A stretch of 64,000 nucleotides of DNA from Methanothrix sp. (GTDB lineage: Archaea; Halobacteriota; Methanosarcinia; Methanotrichales; Methanotrichaceae). The DNA is taken from contig NZ_JANIHG010000003.1 in the NCBI RefSeq assembly GCF_024518575.1, forward strand, positions 1-64,000, written 5' to 3'. Positions 60,928 through 64,000 of this stretch are shown in pieces (position 1 is the first letter of the stretch; the number at the start of each line of letters is the position of its first letter). The notes below the pieces were generated by a model. It worked only from the letters and a program-made list of their open reading frames with translations, was not told the origin of the DNA and searched no databases. A program made the translations under genes and the position numbers.

Positions 60928-61911
60928 TTGAAGAGAGCGATACTGCTGCTTGCAGTTATGGTTATTATAACGGGGGTCTCCTCTGCGTATATTGATCCCA
61001 CTCCAGGGAAATATCCCTACGAGGTCGCGGAGAAGAACGTGACCTTCAACTTCGAGCAGGACGTCCAGGGCAGCGGCTACTTCATGACATACAGGTATGC
61101 TAAGGCCGGCGCACTTGCGTTCAAGGACTACGTCCACGGCTCCGGGTCCATCGATAACGAGTTCGTGATGTTCACACAGGAGCTCGACAAGAACACGCAC
61201 CCGATAGATGCTGACTGGGTCGACGAGAACGTCTCATGTATCTCCGTGAAGGAGGACAACGTGATGGTCTACTCGCCGTACCAGTTCGCGATCGGCAAGG
61301 GCTACTACGCTGTTAACCCGCTGGTCTTCGACTCGCTGCTCAAGGAGAAGACCTGGATCAAGAACTACCGCGCTGGAACCTCGATGCACCATGAGATAGA
61401 GTATGCGCATGGCATAGACAAGGAGCTTGAGGTCCTTGCGAAGGAGAAGTACTTCCACCAGTACGATCCGGTCTATGAGGGCGTTGGATACACACAGATG
61501 AAGATCAACGAGCACGTCGACAACGGCAAGGTCCACTTGGGAGTGCTCCAGGCATCATCCGACTACACCGCAAATTCAAGCGTGCTGGCATATCCAGGCA
61601 CCGCACTGACCGGCAGCGCGCTGAGCGGTATAAGGGCGTACAAGAACCCGGCGATAGAGATCGATGAGGACTACTTCGGCACATATGACATAACAAAGAA
61701 CATGACGCTGAACGTGCCGTACAAGCTAACCCAGAAGAGCGAGGACTGGCTCCCCTGCTGCTCAGGCGGATGGGCTGACATCCCGCCTGGACTGAAGAAG
61801 GGCTTCGGCTCGAGCGCTGCTGGCATATTCGACTGCTCCTGTCTCAAGACCGCCAGGGCAGGAATGTACGGACCGACAGATGTGAACCCGCCGTTCAAGG
61901 CGTGGGCATAG
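60928..61911 (+). CDS. Abundant-type secreted protein, probably cell envelope
   Basis: The 327-residue protein has a signal peptide (1-~20, ending GVSSA). The mature chain is rich in Tyr, Gly, Asp and Lys (GSGYFMTYRYAKAGALAFKDYV). A Cys-rich C-terminal region (DWLPCCSGGW and FDCSCLKTA) could form disulfides. There is no membrane anchor. Codon choice is strongly biased to AAC, GAC, AAG and TAC, as in highly expressed genes. TTG 60928 is preceded by GGAGGG ~6 nt away, and a hairpin terminator follows. A sheath or S-layer-associated role is inferred; I recognise no family. Confidence 0.8.
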   Translation: MKRAILLLAVMVIITGVSSAYIDPTPGKYPYEVAEKNVTFNFEQDVQGSGYFMTYRYAKAGALAFKDYVHGSGSIDNEFVMFTQELDKNTHPIDADWVDENVSCISVKEDNVMVYSPYQFAIGKGYYAVNPLVFDSLLKEKTWIKNYRAGTSMHHEIEYAHGIDKELEVLAKEKYFHQYDPVYEGVGYTQMKINEHVDNGKVHLGVLQASSDYTANSSVLAYPGTALTGSALSGIRAYKNPAIEIDEDYFGTYDITKNMTLNVPYKLTQKSEDWLPCCSGGWADIPPGLKKGFGSSAAGIFDCSCLKTARAGMYGPTDVNPPFKAWA

Positions 61912-61942
61912 ATAGGGTTCACCCCTATCTTCTGTTTTATTA
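61910..61942 (+). terminator. Terminator of the secreted-protein gene
   Basis: The stem AGATAGGG / CCCTATCT with a 5-nt loop starts inside the stop codon and is followed by TCTGTTTTATT. Confidence 0.75.
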
Positions 61943-61980
61943 ACAAGCTTTTTCTGCCCATCGCTTTTTATTTACGCAAA

Positions 61981-62613
61981 ATGCGCTTCGATGAATGGGA
62001 GAGGATCTACGGGAAGATCCTCGAGGATCTCGGATTCTCCCGATCGAGAGATGAGGAGGCGGCCCGCGTCCTCTCCTCGCTTCTCAGATCCGCAGATCAG
62101 GTCTCGCTGGAGGAGATCGATCAGATCATCCGCGGGAGGGACGTGGTCGTCTGCGGCAACGCCCCCTGCCTGAGAGATGATATCGGAAAGATAGGGCCAT
62201 CCGATGTGGTGGTGGCAGCAGATGGCGCCACGTCGGTGCTTCTCGAGCATGCCGTTCTCCCTGATCTCATCGTGACGGATCTCGACGGATACATGCCGGA
62301 TATCCTCGAAGCCAACAGGCGTGGATCCATGGTGGTTGTACATGCTCACGGCGACAACATCGAGAAGCTCATGGAATACGTCCCGCATCTCAGACGGATC
62401 TTGGGAACCACGCAGGCGCATCCCCTCGAGAACGTCCACAACTTCGGAGGGTTCACAGACGGTGACAGGGCAGTCTTCCTGGCGGTGGAGTTCAAACCGA
62501 GAAGCATCCGCCTGATCGGCTTCGATCTCGAGGATCAGAACGTAACTCCGAGAAAGATGAAGAAGCTCCAGTGGGCCAGGAGGCTCATCGAGATCGCACT
62601 TGGAGCGCCATGA
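61981..62613 (+). CDS. mptE: MptE-like 6-hydroxymethyl-7,8-dihydropterin pyrophosphokinase
   Basis: This DUF115-family enzyme, like MJ1634, transfers pyrophosphate from ATP to the pterin alcohol in methanopterin biosynthesis. Motifs are [39 protein letters not shown] and [15 protein letters not shown]. The 210-residue length is normal. A T-rich TATA-like element (CTTTTTATTTA) lies 10-20 bp upstream of ATG. It overlaps the open frame of aspS but not its preferred start. Confidence 0.9.
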   Translation: MRFDEWERIYGKILEDLGFSRSRDEEAARVLSSLLRSADQVSLEEIDQIIRGRDVVVCGNAPCLRDDIGKIGPSDVVVAADGATSVLLEHAVLPDLIVTDLDGYMPDILEANRRGSMVVVHAHGDNIEKLMEYVPHLRRILGTTQAHPLENVHNFGGFTDGDRAVFLAVEFKPRSIRLIGFDLEDQNVTPRKMKKLQWARRLIEIALGAP

Positions 62614-62625
62614 TCGATCCCGGAC

Positions 62626-62640
62626 TGCTTTTATACCCGG
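62626..62640 (+). promoter_or_regulatory. TATA box of aspS
   Basis: CTGCTTTTATACCC lies ~35 bp before TTG 62669, predicting a short leader and ruling against the upstream start at 62600. Confidence 0.55.
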
Positions 62641-62668
62641 AGTCCATCTTTCGAAGGGTGAGGTTCCA

Positions 62669-63973
62669 TTGATTCTCAGAACTCATTATTCCGGTGAGAT
62701 CAGTCCGGATATGGACGGATCAGAGGTCACGCTGGCAGGACATGTGCACGAGATCCGCGACCTTGGAGGCATCTGCTTTCTCGTGCTGAGAGACAGAGAG
62801 GGGCTTGCGCAGGTAACAGTTCTCACTAAGAGAGCGGACAAAAAGCTCGTTGAGATCGTGCGCGGAGTGAGCAGGGAGAGCGTGGTTCTAGTTCGCGGGA
62901 AGGTCAAGTCGGAGCCGAAGGCGCCCAATGGCTTCGAGATCATACCTGAGGCTGTCGAAGTCCTTTCGAGGGCTGACTCGCCCCTGCCGCTCGATCCCAC
63001 AGGCAAGGTGGGCGCGGAGCTCGACACAAGGCTCGATGCGAGGTTTCTGGACCTGAGAAGACCCGCGTCCATGGCGGTCTTCAAGATAGAGTCCGCTGTT
63101 ATGAGAAGCCTGAGGAACACATTCTACGAGAATGGCTTCATCGAGGTCTGCACGCCCAAGATCGTGGCGACCGCCACGGAGGGCGGCACAGCTCTCTTCC
63201 CGATAAGCTACTTCGAGCGGGAGGCCTTCCTGAACCAGAGCCCGCAGCTCTACAAGCAGATGCTGATGGCCACCGGGCTCGACAGGGTCTTTGAGATAGG
63301 GCCGATATTCAGGGCGGAGGAGCATGATACCAGAAGACACCTGAACGAGGCGATATCTGTGGATGTGGAGGTGAGCTACGCGGATCACGAGGATGTGATG
63401 GCGCTTCTCGAGAACGCGGTTGCATCTGCCTACAGATACGTCTCGGAGAACTGCGATAGGGAGCTCCGGATTCTTGGAATTGAGCTTGATGTTCCTAAGA
63501 CGCCGTTCCGCAGGATCACCTACACAGAGGCGCTGGAGATGGCCAGCGAGTCGGGAAGGAGGAGCATGGAATGGGGAGATGATATCGATACGGAGACGGA
63601 GCACTATCTGGGATCCGTCATCGGCGAGCACTACTTCCTCACAGACTGGCCGAGCTCTGTGAAGCCGTACTACACGCAGCCTTATGATGATAAACCTGAG
63701 ATATGCAAGGGGTTCGATCTCATGCATCCATCGATGGAGCTCGCGAGCGGCGCGCAGCGGGTCCACGATTATGAGCTCCTAGTGAACAGGATACGGGAAA
63801 AGGGGCTGAACCCGGAGAGCTTCGAGTTCTATCTCAAGCCATTCAGGTACGGAATGCCGCCCCATGCAGGCTGGGGCCTGGGGCTTGCGCGCCTGGTCCA
63901 GACGATGCTCCGGCTGGAGAACATCAGGGACGCGGTGCTCTTCCCGCGGGACAGGAGAAGACTGGTTCCCTGA
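62669..63973 (+). CDS. aspS: Aspartyl-tRNA synthetase (archaeal type)
   Basis: This class IIb synthetase has an N-terminal OB fold for the anticodon ([34 protein letters not shown], split across ~15-50). Motif 2 is [20 protein letters not shown] and motif 3 [20 protein letters not shown]. The bacterial GAD insertion is absent. The start is TTG 62669: GAGGT is close upstream, the TATA position fits, and the 434-residue length equals that of other archaeal AspRS. Whether it also charges tRNA-Asn cannot be decided here. Confidence 0.95.
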   Translation: MILRTHYSGEISPDMDGSEVTLAGHVHEIRDLGGICFLVLRDREGLAQVTVLTKRADKKLVEIVRGVSRESVVLVRGKVKSEPKAPNGFEIIPEAVEVLSRADSPLPLDPTGKVGAELDTRLDARFLDLRRPASMAVFKIESAVMRSLRNTFYENGFIEVCTPKIVATATEGGTALFPISYFEREAFLNQSPQLYKQMLMATGLDRVFEIGPIFRAEEHDTRRHLNEAISVDVEVSYADHEDVMALLENAVASAYRYVSENCDRELRILGIELDVPKTPFRRITYTEALEMASESGRRSMEWGDDIDTETEHYLGSVIGEHYFLTDWPSSVKPYYTQPYDDKPEICKGFDLMHPSMELASGAQRVHDYELLVNRIREKGLNPESFEFYLKPFRYGMPPHAGWGLGLARLVQTMLRLENIRDAVLFPRDRRRLVP

Positions 63974-63975
63974 GC

Positions 63976-64000
63976 ATGACGGTGCACGTTCACCTCTTTG
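63976..64000 (+). CDS. Start of a gene cut by the window edge
   Basis: ATG 63976, 2 bp after the aspS stop, opens a frame MTVHVHLF that runs off the window. It is too short to identify. The tight spacing to aspS suggests an operon partner. Confidence 0.3.

Overview
The window comes from a methanogenic archaeon. It carries a complete acetyl-CoA decarbonylase/synthase (CO dehydrogenase) operon, FO synthase subunit 2 (coenzyme F420), an MptE-like methanopterin enzyme, SRP19, pelota, archaeal-type GlyRS, AspRS and TruD, and inositol-phosphate and archaetidylinositol-type lipid enzymes. Many starts lie about 22-27 bp after a TATA box (leaderless) or behind GGAGGTGAT-like ribosome sites. Gene content, base composition and the ACDS layout fit an aceticlastic Methanothrix (Methanosaeta), probably a thermophilic one. 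That assignment is inference.

Layout. 1-8.5 kb: TrkA-type NAD-binding protein, TruD, a secreted protein with a cyclase-family hydrolase, and a 1692-residue hybrid histidine kinase. 8.6-13 kb (minus): pentapeptide-repeat membrane protein, polyprenol kinase-like protein, glyS and a winged-helix regulator. 13-19 kb: a paired 38-bp direct repeat, srp19, a DUF211 gene that appears to lack a normal start codon, inositol-phosphate synthase, a YgjP-like peptidase, an Mtq2-like methylase and an epimerase. 19-25 kb: a MITE-like element, an RNA m5C methylase split from its PUA domain, cofH, aconitase, an uncatalogued 30-residue membrane peptide and a thioesterase. 25.3-33.8 kb (minus): cdhA-cdhB-cdhC-two Ala-rich mini-proteins-cooC-cdhD-cdhE, closed by a hairpin terminator. 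34-38.5 kb: cobalamin genes and a large surface protein. 39-47 kb (minus): AlkD-like protein, ornithine cyclodeaminase-type enzyme, RNA ligase, five consecutive CBS-domain proteins (18 CBS motifs) and MoaB. 47-50 kb: thiamine-binding protein, tRNA-Val and a sodium/solute symporter with a 39-residue partner. 50-54 kb (minus): overlapping MBL-argD-hisC-Fap7-lipid synthase operon. 54-64 kb: thiC, nurA, TraB-like protein, site-2 protease with CBS domains, a second MITE-like element, a half-ferritin, pelota, a secreted protein, mptE and aspS.

The metabolic core is acetate and CO chemistry. The ACDS operon splits or makes acetyl-CoA, CooC probably loads its nickel, and the cobalamin genes serve the corrinoid protein encoded by cdhD/cdhE. 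The thioesterase just downstream carries the same 13-bp promoter block as the operon. Inositol phosphate from one locus probably feeds the CDP-alcohol transferase at another. The most notable novelties are the two Ala-rich mini-proteins inside the cdh operon, the 30-residue membrane peptide, the probable AUA start, the paired MITE-like elements, the CBS array and the free-standing EncFtn-like half-ferritin.
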